From the NCBI GenBank assembly GCA_045124055.1, contig JBGVKZ010000017.1:15816-79815 (forward strand): a stretch of 64,000 nt of DNA, given 5' to 3'. Source of the DNA: CALZKI01 sp045124055. Its GTDB lineage: Bacteria > Bacillota > Clostridia > Lachnospirales > Lachnospiraceae. Positions 18,914 to 26,839 of this stretch are shown here, in pieces (within the stretch, counting starts at the first letter, position 1; each line of letters opens with the position of its first letter). Made by a program: the position numbers and the translations under genes. The notes beneath the pieces are model-generated. The model ran no database searches, was not told where the DNA came from, and worked only from the letters and a program-made list of their open reading frames with translations.

Positions 18914-19210
18914 ATGTCAACAATTAAAATTACACCACAGGAATTAAGAGATGCAGCAACATATTTAGGAGACAGATTAGAAGCAATTAGTGCAGAAGTT
19001 ACATCATTAAAAAGTAAGATTGATGAGGTGACAGGAAACTGGGAAGGATCCGCACAGAGTACTTTTGTAGAAACATTTGAAAATGATATGTATCCAATTA
19101 TGAATGAAACATTACCAGACGTTATTAATGGTATTGCATCACAGTTAACAGGTGCGGCAGATGCAATAGAAACAGCAGATGCAGAGGTTGCAAACGCATT
19201 CAAAGGATAG
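18914..19210 (+). CDS. WXG100 protein, tandem copy 1
   Basis: 98 residues with the classical N-W-E-G turn (residues 42-45) between two amphipathic helices. This is the ESAT-6-like dimeric substrate type exported by EssC. A very strong site (AAAAGGAGGGAGGTG) precedes the ATG. It is followed 22 bases later by a nearly identical second copy; the proteins differ at only five positions, four of them in the last 15 residues. Confidence 0.95.
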   Translation: MSTIKITPQELRDAATYLGDRLEAISAEVTSLKSKIDEVTGNWEGSAQSTFVETFENDMYPIMNETLPDVINGIASQLTGAADAIETADAEVANAFKG

Positions 19211-19232
19211 TATAATGAAAAGGAGAAAAAAT

Positions 19233-19529
19233 ATGTCAACAATTAAAATTACACCACAGGAATTAAGAGATGCAGCAACATATTTAGGAGACAGATTAGA
19301 AGCAATTAGTGCAGAAGTTACATCATTAAAGAGCAAGATTGATGAGGTGACAGGAAACTGGGAAGGATCTGCACAGAGCACTTTTGTAGAGAGTTTTGAA
19401 AATGATATGTATCCAATTATGAATGAAACATTACCAGACGTTATTAATGGTATTGCATCACAGTTGACAGGTGCGGCAGATGCACTTGAAACAGCAGATA
19501 CAGAAATTTCAAATGCTTTTAAAGGCTAA
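19233..19529 (+). CDS. WXG100 protein, tandem copy 2
   Basis: 98 residues, same N-W-E-G hairpin as copy 1. The ATG at 19233 (after AAAAGGAGAAAAA) is preferred over longer in-frame starts because it matches the start of copy 1. Differences from copy 1: Thr to Ser at 54, Ile to Leu at 85, and Ala-Glu-Val-Ala to Thr-Glu-Ile-Ser near the C terminus. High nucleotide identity marks a recent duplication. It ends just before a hairpin that may limit read-through into the membrane-protein genes. Confidence 0.95.
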   Translation: MSTIKITPQELRDAATYLGDRLEAISAEVTSLKSKIDEVTGNWEGSAQSTFVESFENDMYPIMNETLPDVINGIASQLTGAADALETADTEISNAFKG

Positions 19530-19540
19530 ATTTAATTTAT

Positions 19541-19568
19541 TGTGGCGAAGATAATTTCTTCGCCACAC
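19541..19568 (+). terminator. Hairpin after the WXG100 pair (weak terminator)
   Basis: TGTGGCGAAGA and its complement face each other across a 4-6 base loop. Only a short T-rich tail (CTTTAT) follows. It could partly terminate transcription or protect the abundant WXG100 mRNA from decay. Confidence 0.6.
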
Positions 19569-19590
19569 TTTATAAAAGGGGAGAAATTTT

Positions 19591-20145
19591 ATGAACAATT
19601 CATTTGAAATGAGAACAAAAGTATACTATGCACCATCTATGGGAAAGAAAATTTGGAAGCTGATATTAAATATAGGTTATTGGATATGTGTAGCTGCTTC
19701 TGGAATATTTGGTTTATTAGCATTACTTATGGGTGATTGGCCAATTTTACTAGGCTTCCTTCAGCCGATGATTATCCTTACAATATTTCGTGCCATATTT
19801 AATAATAGCGCAAAAAATACAGTTCACTTTGAAGATGCTATGGTAAATGGAAAAATTACAGAGCAACAGATAGTGTTATATTATACTCAGTTGAGTCTTA
19901 ATAGAAAAAAATGGGAACACGTGATATATAAGATGAGTACGGCCAGTGTACGTGCATTGGAGTTTAGTAGTCAGTTTGGTTATCTTAAGATTTCTGCTTA
20001 TATTTCAAAGCAAGTAGAGGGAAAAAGTGAAATACAGCAGTTAGATGACCATTATTTATATATAGAACCGAGAAAAGAAAAAGAGATTATTAAATTCTTT
20101 AGTGATGTTGTAAAGGTTTCAATAAATTACATAGATGAAAACTAG
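19591..20145 (+). CDS. Membrane protein, family A copy 1
   Basis: 184 residues. Two closely spaced membrane helices (about 24-45 and 50-70) are followed by a soluble part with G-K-I-T-E-Q-Q, L-Y-Y-T-Q-L and H-Y-L-Y-I-E-P motifs. The same motifs recur in the protein at 22.3-22.8 kb, so both are one paralogous family (A). The helix pair plus soluble domain is loosely like YcxB-type proteins, a weak resemblance. ATG after AAAAGGGGAGAAATTTT. Position after the WXG100 genes suggests a secretion accessory or effector-immunity role, not proven. Confidence 0.7.
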   Translation: MNNSFEMRTKVYYAPSMGKKIWKLILNIGYWICVAASGIFGLLALLMGDWPILLGFLQPMIILTIFRAIFNNSAKNTVHFEDAMVNGKITEQQIVLYYTQLSLNRKKWEHVIYKMSTASVRALEFSSQFGYLKISAYISKQVEGKSEIQQLDDHYLYIEPRKEKEIIKFFSDVVKVSINYIDEN

Positions 20146-20200
20146 AGAATAAACAAGATATACATATTTAAAATGGAAAAAGTGAAGGGGAATAAAGAGG

Positions 20201-20874
20201 GAAATATTTAAGAATTATTTATATGATAAAAAGTTGGAAAATAAATCGACTGATAGTTGGTGTAAGCGAAAAACTACATATCAAATTCTGAAAATATTTC
20301 AAAAATTACTTATCATCGTTGTAAGTCTGGGAGCTATATCAGTAGAAATGTACTTGCTCTCAGATTCAGAGGGAGTTGCATAGTGGATGTATGTTGTCGT
20401 TACGATTCTTCTGGTAGGTTTGGCCAGTGTACCATTATTGATAATGTATGGTGTAATGTGGGACACACAAGTTAAGTATGGTACACCGTTTGAATTGCGT
20501 CAAAGACAATTTTGCATTTGTATGATGAAAAATTAGAATATGGATTTTATCGAAGCAGACCTGAAAAAGACAATGGTATTGCGTTATCTGTATACAGAAT
20601 TTCTTTCGAAAAGGTAGAGAAAGTAATATATGATGGGAAGAATAATGTACTTACGCTTAATGGCATAGGTGAATTAGTACCGTATGCAAATTACCTGAAA
20701 GGAGAAGTGGGATATATAGATAATAAGAAAAAATCCCATGATATCTGGGAATTTTCTTTTATATTATGTTTTGAAAAAAGAGAAGAAATATTACAAATTT
20801 TGCAGGAAAAGTGTGGAAGTTCCAAATTAGTATATGTGAACAATAATCCAAAAGAATATGCATATTTTATGTAA
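20201..20874 (+). pseudogene. Decayed membrane protein, family B
   Basis: Reading through this stretch gives the same protein as the intact family B genes downstream, but broken. No start codon opens the frame (a stop lies just upstream). An in-frame TAG sits at 20381-20383. The frame then breaks at 20510-20513, where four Ts stand where five would restore alignment (R-Q-R-Q-F then L-H-L-Y-D-E-K). The last 120 codons (20512-20874) remain open and could give a fragment, but lack the membrane part. Two or three independent lesions argue for real decay rather than a sequencing slip. Confidence 0.8.
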
Positions 20875-20891
20875 AAAAGGAGTAATGAAAA

Positions 20892-21569
20892 ATGGGGGAG
20901 TTTAAAGAGTATCCATATAATAAGAAATTGGAAAAAGAATTACTTGATAAGTGGTGTAGCAGGAAGCTGTTTTTTAATATTTGGAAAGTTGTTGTTATTG
21001 TGGCTTGGGTAGTAGCATTGCTGGCAACAGTAATCTGGCTGATAGTACTTCCAAAATTTTTATACGAAGAATTTATTTTGCTAGCAATAATTATGGCTCT
21101 AATAGTACCCGGATTGATATCCATTATTCCACTGGTTATCTGGGGAGTAAAATTAGAGTTAAGGCGTATATACGGAAGGCCTTTCGAATGGAGACATAGA
21201 CAGTATTTACGGTTATATGATTCTAAGTTGGAATATGGTTTTTTTTATGGAGATATAGCAAAGGATAACGGGAAAAAAATAACAGTATATTCTATTTCAT
21301 ATGACAAACTTAAAAAAATAACATATGATGAAAAATATAAGGTTTTAACTTTTACCGGGATAGGAGAATTAAGTACATACATAGAGGGGGTCAGAGGACG
21401 TGCACAAGAAAAAATAGATGGACGTAAATTTTATGAGGATAGCGATTTTTCGTTTATTTTGTGTTTTGATCAATATGTAGAAGTTTTGGAAAAATTAGAA
21501 AAGTTGCAAAATGAGAATGATATTCTTTTTTTACATCTTCAAGAAGGAGAGAGAAATTATTTATATTAG
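20892..21569 (+). CDS. Membrane protein, family B copy 2
   Basis: 225 residues. Basic N terminus with K-W-C-S-R-K, two membrane helices (about 31-55 and 60-85), then a soluble part with L-R-L-Y-D-S-K-L-E-Y-G, V-L-T-F-T-G-I-G-E and D-F-S-F-I-L-C-F. All these recur in the gene that follows and in the pseudogene before it. ATG after AAAAAAGGAG. No known domain recognised. Family B shares the layout of two helices plus a cytoplasmic domain with family A and may be distantly related to it. Confidence 0.7.
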   Translation: MGEFKEYPYNKKLEKELLDKWCSRKLFFNIWKVVVIVAWVVALLATVIWLIVLPKFLYEEFILLAIIMALIVPGLISIIPLVIWGVKLELRRIYGRPFEWRHRQYLRLYDSKLEYGFFYGDIAKDNGKKITVYSISYDKLKKITYDEKYKVLTFTGIGELSTYIEGVRGRAQEKIDGRKFYEDSDFSFILCFDQYVEVLEKLEKLQNENDILFLHLQEGERNYLY

Positions 21570-21591
21570 GTATGAGGGGAAAAGAGAGTTT

Positions 21592-22269
21592 ATGGCTGAC
21601 AATATAAATGGAATTAGAGAATATAAATATAAAAAATGGGAGGATAGAAAATATGTAAGAAAATGGTGTTCCAGAAAAAAAGGATATTATATTGTTCCTA
21701 TCATATTACTCATTTTGACACTATTTATGTGGATGCCATTTTTTATAAATGCAGTAGAATTTTTAAGTACAGATAGTAATAGACAAAGTAAAGGAGATCA
21801 AATGATGGCTGTTGTGAGAAGTACGATAATTCCGTGGGTACTCAGTTACATACTGCCTAATATTTATAGAGAATATATAGAAAAGATTGGAGAACCATTT
21901 GGTATAAGAAAAAATAAAACGCTAAGAATATATGAATCCCGTTTGGAATATTCATATCAGAGGTTTATAACTAAACGGGTGTTTGTATACACGATTCTAT
22001 TTGACGAATTAAACAGGGTTACCTATGAAGAAGATTATAATGTGTTGACTTTAACTGGAGTGGCAGAAAAAGTTCAATATGAAGATAATATGCGAAGTGA
22101 AGTAGTGCCAGAGTATAATCCGAGAGTTTTTTTCAGAGATAGTCGTTTTTCTTTTATTCTGGCATTCGAGGAAAAAGAGGAAATTATTGCTCTTTTAAAA
22201 AGTAAACAAAAGAAAGAAGGAGAGGAACCTACTTTAATGTATCTTGGAAAAAGAATATATTTACAATAA
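21592..22269 (+). CDS. Membrane protein, family B copy 3
   Basis: 225 residues, exactly the length of copy 2 if the ATG at 21592 is used; that start also lines up K-W-C-S-R-K with the paralogue. Two membrane helices (about 36-57 and 78-98), then L-R-I-Y-E-S-R-L-E-Y, V-L-T-L-T-G-V-A-E and R-F-S-F-I-L-A-F. The longer in-frame start would overlap the previous gene and lacks a good ribosome binding site. Function unknown; co-transcribed with its paralogues. Confidence 0.7.
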   Translation: MADNINGIREYKYKKWEDRKYVRKWCSRKKGYYIVPIILLILTLFMWMPFFINAVEFLSTDSNRQSKGDQMMAVVRSTIIPWVLSYILPNIYREYIEKIGEPFGIRKNKTLRIYESRLEYSYQRFITKRVFVYTILFDELNRVTYEEDYNVLTLTGVAEKVQYEDNMRSEVVPEYNPRVFFRDSRFSFILAFEEKEEIIALLKSKQKKEGEEPTLMYLGKRIYLQ

Positions 22270-22280
22270 AGGGGAAAAAG

Positions 22281-22820
22281 ATGAATATATCATTTCAGAT
22301 GAAAACGAGACCGAGTTATATAAAACCAAAACAAAAAAAATCGAAGAAACTAGCATTCACTCTAGTTATTGTGGTGGTAATATTTTTGATTTTATCATTG
22401 GTTAATGGTGTGTCAATAGGTTCAGTCGTGGCAATAGGTGGTGGGTTAGGAATTTTCCGAACTATTTATATATTAAAAAACTATGCTAGGAGATCCGATT
22501 TTATATCAGATAGTACTGAAATGGCATTAGTAAAAGGTCAAATAACGAAAGAACAGACGATACTTCACTATACACAAATGGATATGAAAAAAGGAGCGTG
22601 GGAAAATGTAATTTATTGGATTGATAATCCAAGCATTGAACTGTTAGAATTTTGCAATAATTCGGGTTTCCTTAGAATATGTGCCAATATAGTAAGAAGT
22701 GTCGGAGAAAAAAGAAAAATTGAGAAGAAAGAGCACTATTTATATATTGAGCCAGGAAAAGAAGATGAAGTATTAGGATATATACGTGGTGTGACGAATA
22801 TACCTATTACATTCAAATAA
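22281..22820 (+). CDS. Membrane protein, family A copy 2
   Basis: 179 residues, paralogue of the 19.6-kb gene: N-terminal M-N-I-S-F-Q-M-K-T-R, two helices (about 22-60), then G-Q-I-T-K-E-Q-T, H-Y-T-Q-M, W-E-N-V-I-Y and H-Y-L-Y-I-E-P-G-K-E. It closes the A-B-B-B-A block and the secretion island; a terminator follows. ATG after AAAGGGGAAAAAG. No function assigned. Confidence 0.7.
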   Translation: MNISFQMKTRPSYIKPKQKKSKKLAFTLVIVVVIFLILSLVNGVSIGSVVAIGGGLGIFRTIYILKNYARRSDFISDSTEMALVKGQITKEQTILHYTQMDMKKGAWENVIYWIDNPSIELLEFCNNSGFLRICANIVRSVGEKRKIEKKEHYLYIEPGKEDEVLGYIRGVTNIPITFK

Positions 22821-22937
22821 CTACAAAAAATCTGGCAAACCTTCAAGGATTATACAGCCCTTGTCAACATTTGTCGATGACAATTTCTTTACGAAGAAAA
22901 GAAATTATGATAAGATTTTCTCGTAAAAGGGGAAGAT

Positions 22938-22986
22938 AAGCAATATATAACCGAGATTTATGGTTGTGTATTGCTTATTTTTTTGG
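22938..22986 (+). terminator. Rho-independent terminator ending the T7SS island
   Basis: AAGCAATA...ATAACC pairs with GGTTGT...TATTGCTT around a short loop and is followed by ATTTTTTT. The rest of 22821-23116 holds no gene; it would contain the citrate synthase promoter, for which I see only a poor match. Confidence 0.8.
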
Positions 22987-23116
22987 TAACCGATATTTCC
23001 CAGTTTATGAAATGATAATAACCAATGTTTACCAATTTCTTAAATTTTTATAACCACTGGAAAGTAGGGCATTTTTTTGATATAGTAATAATAAGAATGG
23101 AAAAAGGAGGAACTTA

Positions 23117-24472
23117 ATGAGTAGATACGGAGCGATTGATAAAGAAACAGAAAAATTATTAGAAGTATGCAAGGCACACGACAAAATTCCGCCAGATTTA
23201 TATGAAAAACTTGGAGTAAAAAGGGGACTTCGTGACAATGATGGAAATGGTGTGTTGACAGGAATTACCAACATTTCTAAAATTGATGCCTTTGAAATGA
23301 TAGATGGAAAGAAAACGCCATGTGAAGGAAAATTATGGTATCGTGGCTATAACGTAATAGATTTGATTAAAGGCTTTGAGGGAAAAAGATATGGCTTTGA
23401 AGAAGTCGCATACCTCCTTATTTTTGGCGAATTACCAAGCGAAGAACAATTACAGGAATTTAAGGGAATGATTGTAAAATGCAGACAATTACCTACGAAC
23501 TTTACTCGTGACGTTATTATGAAAGCACCAAGTAAAGATTTGATGAATTCCCTTACAAGAAGTGTGTTGACATTAGCTTCCTATGATGAGGATTTAGGTA
23601 ATCAGGATTTAAAATCTCAGCTAATTCAGTGTATTAAGCTGATGAGTGTATTCCCAATGCTCTCAGTATATGGCTATCATGCCTACAACCATTATGTGAA
23701 TGACGAAAGTTTATACATTCATAGACCACAGGAAGATCTGTCAACAGCAGAAAATCTGCTTTTGATGCTTCGCCCTGATAAAAAATATACTGCTTTGGAA
23801 GCAAAAGTTTTAGACATTGCATTAGTTTTACATATGGAACACGGTGGCGGTAATAACTCTACATTCACAACCAGAGTAGTTACTTCATCTGGCTCAGACA
23901 CCTATTCGGTTATGGCTGCGGCACTTTCTTCATTGAAGGGACCAAAACATGGCGGTGCTAACATTAAAGTTGTGGAAATGATGAATGCTCTAAAGGAAGA
24001 AGTCAAAGATGTTACCGATGAAGAACAGGTAAAAGATTACTTGGAGAGATTGTTAGATAAGAAGGCTTTTGATAAAAAAGGACTTATTTATGGTATGGGA
24101 CACGCCGTTTACTCTTTGTCTGACCCGAGAGCCCAGGTGTTCAAGCAATTTGTTGAAAAATTAGCTGTGGAAAAAGGTAGAAATGAAGACTTTGCACTTT
24201 ACAGTATGGTAGAGAAACTTGCTCCACAGGTGATTGCCGAAAAACGCCATATTTACAAAGGTGTTAGTGCTAATGTAGATTTTTATAGCGGTTTTGTGTA
24301 CAGTATGCTGGATATTCCACTGGAACTTTATACACCAATTTTTGCTATTGCCAGAATTGTAGGCTGGAGTGCACATAGGATGGAAGAATTAGTGAATATT
24401 GACAAGATTATTCGCCCGGCGTATAAGAGTATTATGGAAGAAAGAGAATATCCAAAGATGGAAGAAAGATAA
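23117..24472 (+). CDS. Citrate synthase
   Basis: 451 residues; condenses acetyl-CoA and oxaloacetate to citrate in the cytoplasm. Catalytic residues of the Si-type family are visible: His278 in H-G-G-A-N, His329 in G-M-G-H-A-V-Y and Asp388 in N-V-D-F-Y-S-G. C-terminal G-W-S-A-H-R-M-E-E is also typical. The ATG follows AAAGGAGGAACTTA. No aconitase or isocitrate dehydrogenase gene is next to it; in such anaerobes the enzyme usually feeds 2-oxoglutarate/glutamate synthesis. A methylcitrate synthase activity cannot be excluded from sequence alone. Confidence 0.95.
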   Translation: MSRYGAIDKETEKLLEVCKAHDKIPPDLYEKLGVKRGLRDNDGNGVLTGITNISKIDAFEMIDGKKTPCEGKLWYRGYNVIDLIKGFEGKRYGFEEVAYLLIFGELPSEEQLQEFKGMIVKCRQLPTNFTRDVIMKAPSKDLMNSLTRSVLTLASYDEDLGNQDLKSQLIQCIKLMSVFPMLSVYGYHAYNHYVNDESLYIHRPQEDLSTAENLLLMLRPDKKYTALEAKVLDIALVLHMEHGGGNNSTFTTRVVTSSGSDTYSVMAAALSSLKGPKHGGANIKVVEMMNALKEEVKDVTDEEQVKDYLERLLDKKAFDKKGLIYGMGHAVYSLSDPRAQVFKQFVEKLAVEKGRNEDFALYSMVEKLAPQVIAEKRHIYKGVSANVDFYSGFVYSMLDIPLELYTPIFAIARIVGWSAHRMEELVNIDKIIRPAYKSIMEEREYPKMEER

Positions 24473-24494
24473 TAAATGTAAAGGAGATAAATAT

Positions 24495-24662
24495 ATGACT
24501 GGTTTAATTTATTTAATTATAGCATTTTTATTTGTAGGAGGAAGTGCTTTTTTAGCTTTCCTTTGTCTTAAAAAATATAATGGTAATATGGGTACTAACA
24601 TTGGTAAACACAACAATGCAAGATGGGGAATGGACGAAGGTCAGGAAAAAGACTGGTATTAA
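24495..24662 (+). CDS. Small single-helix membrane protein
   Basis: 55 residues: one membrane helix (4-25), then a short polar tail with N-N-A-R-W-G-M-D-E-G. The ATG at 24495 is chosen because AAGGAGATAAATAT lies before it; in-frame starts further up overlap citrate synthase. It shares the citrate synthase transcript and ends at a strong terminator. No family recognised. Confidence 0.65.
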   Translation: MTGLIYLIIAFLFVGGSAFLAFLCLKKYNGNMGTNIGKHNNARWGMDEGQEKDWY

Positions 24663-24672
24663 AGGAATGAGG

Positions 24673-24710
24673 GCGGAAGAACACAAGTCTTCCGCTTTAT
24701 TTTTATTTTA
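24673..24710 (+). terminator. Rho-independent terminator
   Basis: GCGGAAGA and TCTTCCGC form a perfect 8-bp stem with a 7-base loop, followed by TTTATTTTTATTTT. It ends the citrate synthase unit. Confidence 0.9.
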
Positions 24711-24728
24711 TATTTTCTTCATTTTTCG

Positions 24729-24778
24729 TATATTGTACTGGAGAGCAAATGACATTAAAATGTAAAACGTACAATATA
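24729..24778 (+). promoter_or_regulatory. Perfect inverted repeat upstream of zinc-ribbon gene
   Basis: TATATTGTAC at 24729-24738 and GTACAATATA at 24769-24778 are exact complements 30 bases apart, in the short region that must hold the promoter for the gene at 24819. Could be two operator half-sites or a long hairpin; no T-run follows. Confidence 0.4.
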
Positions 24779-24818
24779 GGAAATATGTATAAAATGTTTA
24801 AGAAAGAAGGATATTTGA

Positions 24819-25211
24819 ATGAGAGAAAAGTTTGCCCGATTTATGATGGGTAGATATGGTGTAGACCAGTTTTCAAAGTTTTTAGCAATTTTCACGATAG
24901 TTTTAATGGTTTTAGGGCTTTTTATACACCCAGCGATTTATTATTTAGGAATTGCGGGAATGATATATATGTATTTTAGAATGTTTTCTAAAAACTATGC
25001 AAAACGTCGTGCAGAAAACGATTGGTATTTAAAGAGAACTTATACTATAAGGAACTGGTATGAAAAGCAAAAGAGAATGTTTAAACTTAGAAAAACACAT
25101 AAGGTCTTCAAATGTCCTACTTGCAAGCAGAAAATTAAAGTGCCAAAGGGCAGAGGCAAAATTGAAATCAGATGTACTAAGTGTAGCACTAAGTTTATAA
25201 AAAGGAGCTGA
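24819..25211 (+). CDS. Membrane protein with C-terminal zinc ribbon
   Basis: 130 residues. Two membrane helices (about 20-60), a Lys/Arg-rich linker, then a zinc-ribbon C-x2-C...C-x2-C (C-P-T-C-K and C-T-K-C-S) at the end. Zinc ribbons of this kind bind metal and often nucleic acid or protein partners. The last codons contain the ribosome binding site for the next gene, whose candidate start lies five bases after this stop. Role unknown. Confidence 0.75.
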   Translation: MREKFARFMMGRYGVDQFSKFLAIFTIVLMVLGLFIHPAIYYLGIAGMIYMYFRMFSKNYAKRRAENDWYLKRTYTIRNWYEKQKRMFKLRKTHKVFKCPTCKQKIKVPKGRGKIEIRCTKCSTKFIKRS

Positions 25212-25216
25212 TTGAA

Positions 25217-26047
25217 ATTTTTGGGTATGTAGTTGTCAACCAAAGCGATTTAAGATTTCGAGAATATGATATATATAGAGGATATTATTGTGGCCTTTGT
25301 CATTCATTAAAAGACCGTTTTGGGTTGGCAGGACAGATGACTTTAAGTTACGATATGACCTTTTTAGTTATGTTGTTGACCAGTTTGTATGAACCGGTTG
25401 ACAATCGAGATAAAAAGAGGTGTATTGCACACCCTGTGAAAAAGCAATGTTGCATCAGCAATGAATATACCGATTATGTAGCCGATATGACGGTTTTGTT
25501 ATCCTATTATAAATGTCAGGACGACTGGCAGGATGAAAAGAAAATTCTGAAAAAAATCTATGGTGACATTTTGCGTGGAAAAACTAAGAGAAAACAGGAT
25601 TTTTATAAGCAAAAAGAAGATGTCATTGTGGAAAATTTAAAGCATTTATCTGAGGCAGAAAAAAGAAATGAGACAGACTTAGATATTGTGGCAGGATATT
25701 TTGGAAATATTCTTGCTGAATTATTTGTGGTAAAAGAAGATGAATGGAGTGACAATTTAAGAAAAATCGGTTATTATCTAGGCAAGTATATTTACATTAT
25801 GGACGCATATGATGATTTGGAAAAGGATATAAAGAAAAATAATTATAATCCTTTCATAGAAAAAATGTGCAATACCGATAATTTTGATTATTTTGTAAAA
25901 GAAATTCTAACCATTATGGCTTCAGAATGTGCGAAAGAATTTGAAAAACTTCCGCTTTTAGAAAACGTAGAAATCCTACGCAATATTTTGTATTCTGGTG
26001 TTTGGACGAAATACGAAATGGTGAAGGAAAAAAGGAGTAAAGCATAG
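25217..26047 (+). CDS. DUF5685-like protein with likely AUU start
   Basis: 276 residues if read from ATT at 25217. The frame contains R-G-Y-Y-C-G-L-C-H-S-L-K, L-S-Y-D-M-T-F-L and, near residue 200, D-A-Y-D-D-L-E-K-D, typical of the clostridial DUF5685 family. The first ATG in frame (25325) would cut off the conserved N terminus. AAAGGAG at 25201-25207 lies nine bases before ATT, and reading gives [M]-F-G-Y-V, the usual family start. CTG 25208 and ATT 25211 are too close to the ribosome binding site. Function of the family is unknown; it travels with the following DnaJ gene (no gap). Confidence 0.75.
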   Translation: MFGYVVVNQSDLRFREYDIYRGYYCGLCHSLKDRFGLAGQMTLSYDMTFLVMLLTSLYEPVDNRDKKRCIAHPVKKQCCISNEYTDYVADMTVLLSYYKCQDDWQDEKKILKKIYGDILRGKTKRKQDFYKQKEDVIVENLKHLSEAEKRNETDLDIVAGYFGNILAELFVVKEDEWSDNLRKIGYYLGKYIYIMDAYDDLEKDIKKNNYNPFIEKMCNTDNFDYFVKEILTIMASECAKEFEKLPLLENVEILRNILYSGVWTKYEMVKEKRSKA

Positions 26048-26809
26048 ATGAGAGATCCCTATGAGGTGCTTGGCGTACCTCGCGGTGCTAGTGATGAAGA
26101 AGTAAAAAAAGCATATCGAAAATTGAGTCGCAAATATCACCCAGATGCGAATATCAATAATCCGAATAAAGATGCTGCGGAAGAAAAATTTAAAGAAGTG
26201 CAGCAGGCTTATAAAAGCATTATGGACAAAGATAGTTCATATAATCAGAGTGGCTATGGAAACGGCTATGGTAATAGTGGCTATGGCGGTAGCTATGGTG
26301 GCTATGGTCGTTCTACAGGTGGCTATGGTGGTTTCGGAGATTTTGGCGGTTTCGGAGGATTTGGCGGCTTTGGAGACTTTGGTGGATATAGCAATCGTTC
26401 CACCAGTGAAGATGGCGACGATATGTATTTTAATGCAGCAGCCAGATACATTCAGAACCAGAGTTATGATGAAGCTTTAAACGTATTAAAGTCTATCAGT
26501 AATCACAATGGAAAATGGTATTATTATAGTGCCATTGCCCATTATGGAAAGGGTAATCAGGCGACGGCCCTTGAACATATTCAAAGGGCAATGAATATTG
26601 AACCAAATAATGTAGAATACCAGAGGACATATAGCCAGATAAAAAATGGTAGCAACTGGTATCAGGGTATGGGCAGAACCTACCATACACCAACTATGTC
26701 AGGCAATGGTTTTTGTTTAAAATTATGCCTTGCTAACTTGCTTTGTAATATGTGCTGTGGCAGCGGTGGTATGTGTTGTGGCAGCGGATACCGCGGCACA
26801 CCATACTAA
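26048..26809 (+). CDS. DnaJ-domain / TPR protein with Gly-rich linker
   Basis: 253 residues. N-terminal J domain (1-65) with the H-P-D motif near residue 35, which stimulates Hsp70 ATPase. A Gly/Tyr/Phe-rich linker (about 70-120) of G-Y-G and G-G-F-G-G-F units follows, then a TPR-like helical part (about 130-200). The Cys-rich tail has C-C-G-S-G-G-M-C-C-G-S-G. No DnaJ zinc-finger domain, so it is a specialised J-protein, not the general DnaJ. It starts right after the stop of the DUF5685-like gene and probably works with it as a chaperone pair. Confidence 0.85.
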   Translation: MRDPYEVLGVPRGASDEEVKKAYRKLSRKYHPDANINNPNKDAAEEKFKEVQQAYKSIMDKDSSYNQSGYGNGYGNSGYGGSYGGYGRSTGGYGGFGDFGGFGGFGGFGDFGGYSNRSTSEDGDDMYFNAAARYIQNQSYDEALNVLKSISNHNGKWYYYSAIAHYGKGNQATALEHIQRAMNIEPNNVEYQRTYSQIKNGSNWYQGMGRTYHTPTMSGNGFCLKLCLANLLCNMCCGSGGMCCGSGYRGTPY

Positions 26810-26839
26810 AGTATAAAATAGACAGTGTGATACACTATA

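Noticed and set aside
26145..26480. 111-codon ORF inside the DnaJ gene
   Set aside because: Other frame over the Gly-rich repeat; repetitive Met/Ala/Val composition is a by-product of the repeats.
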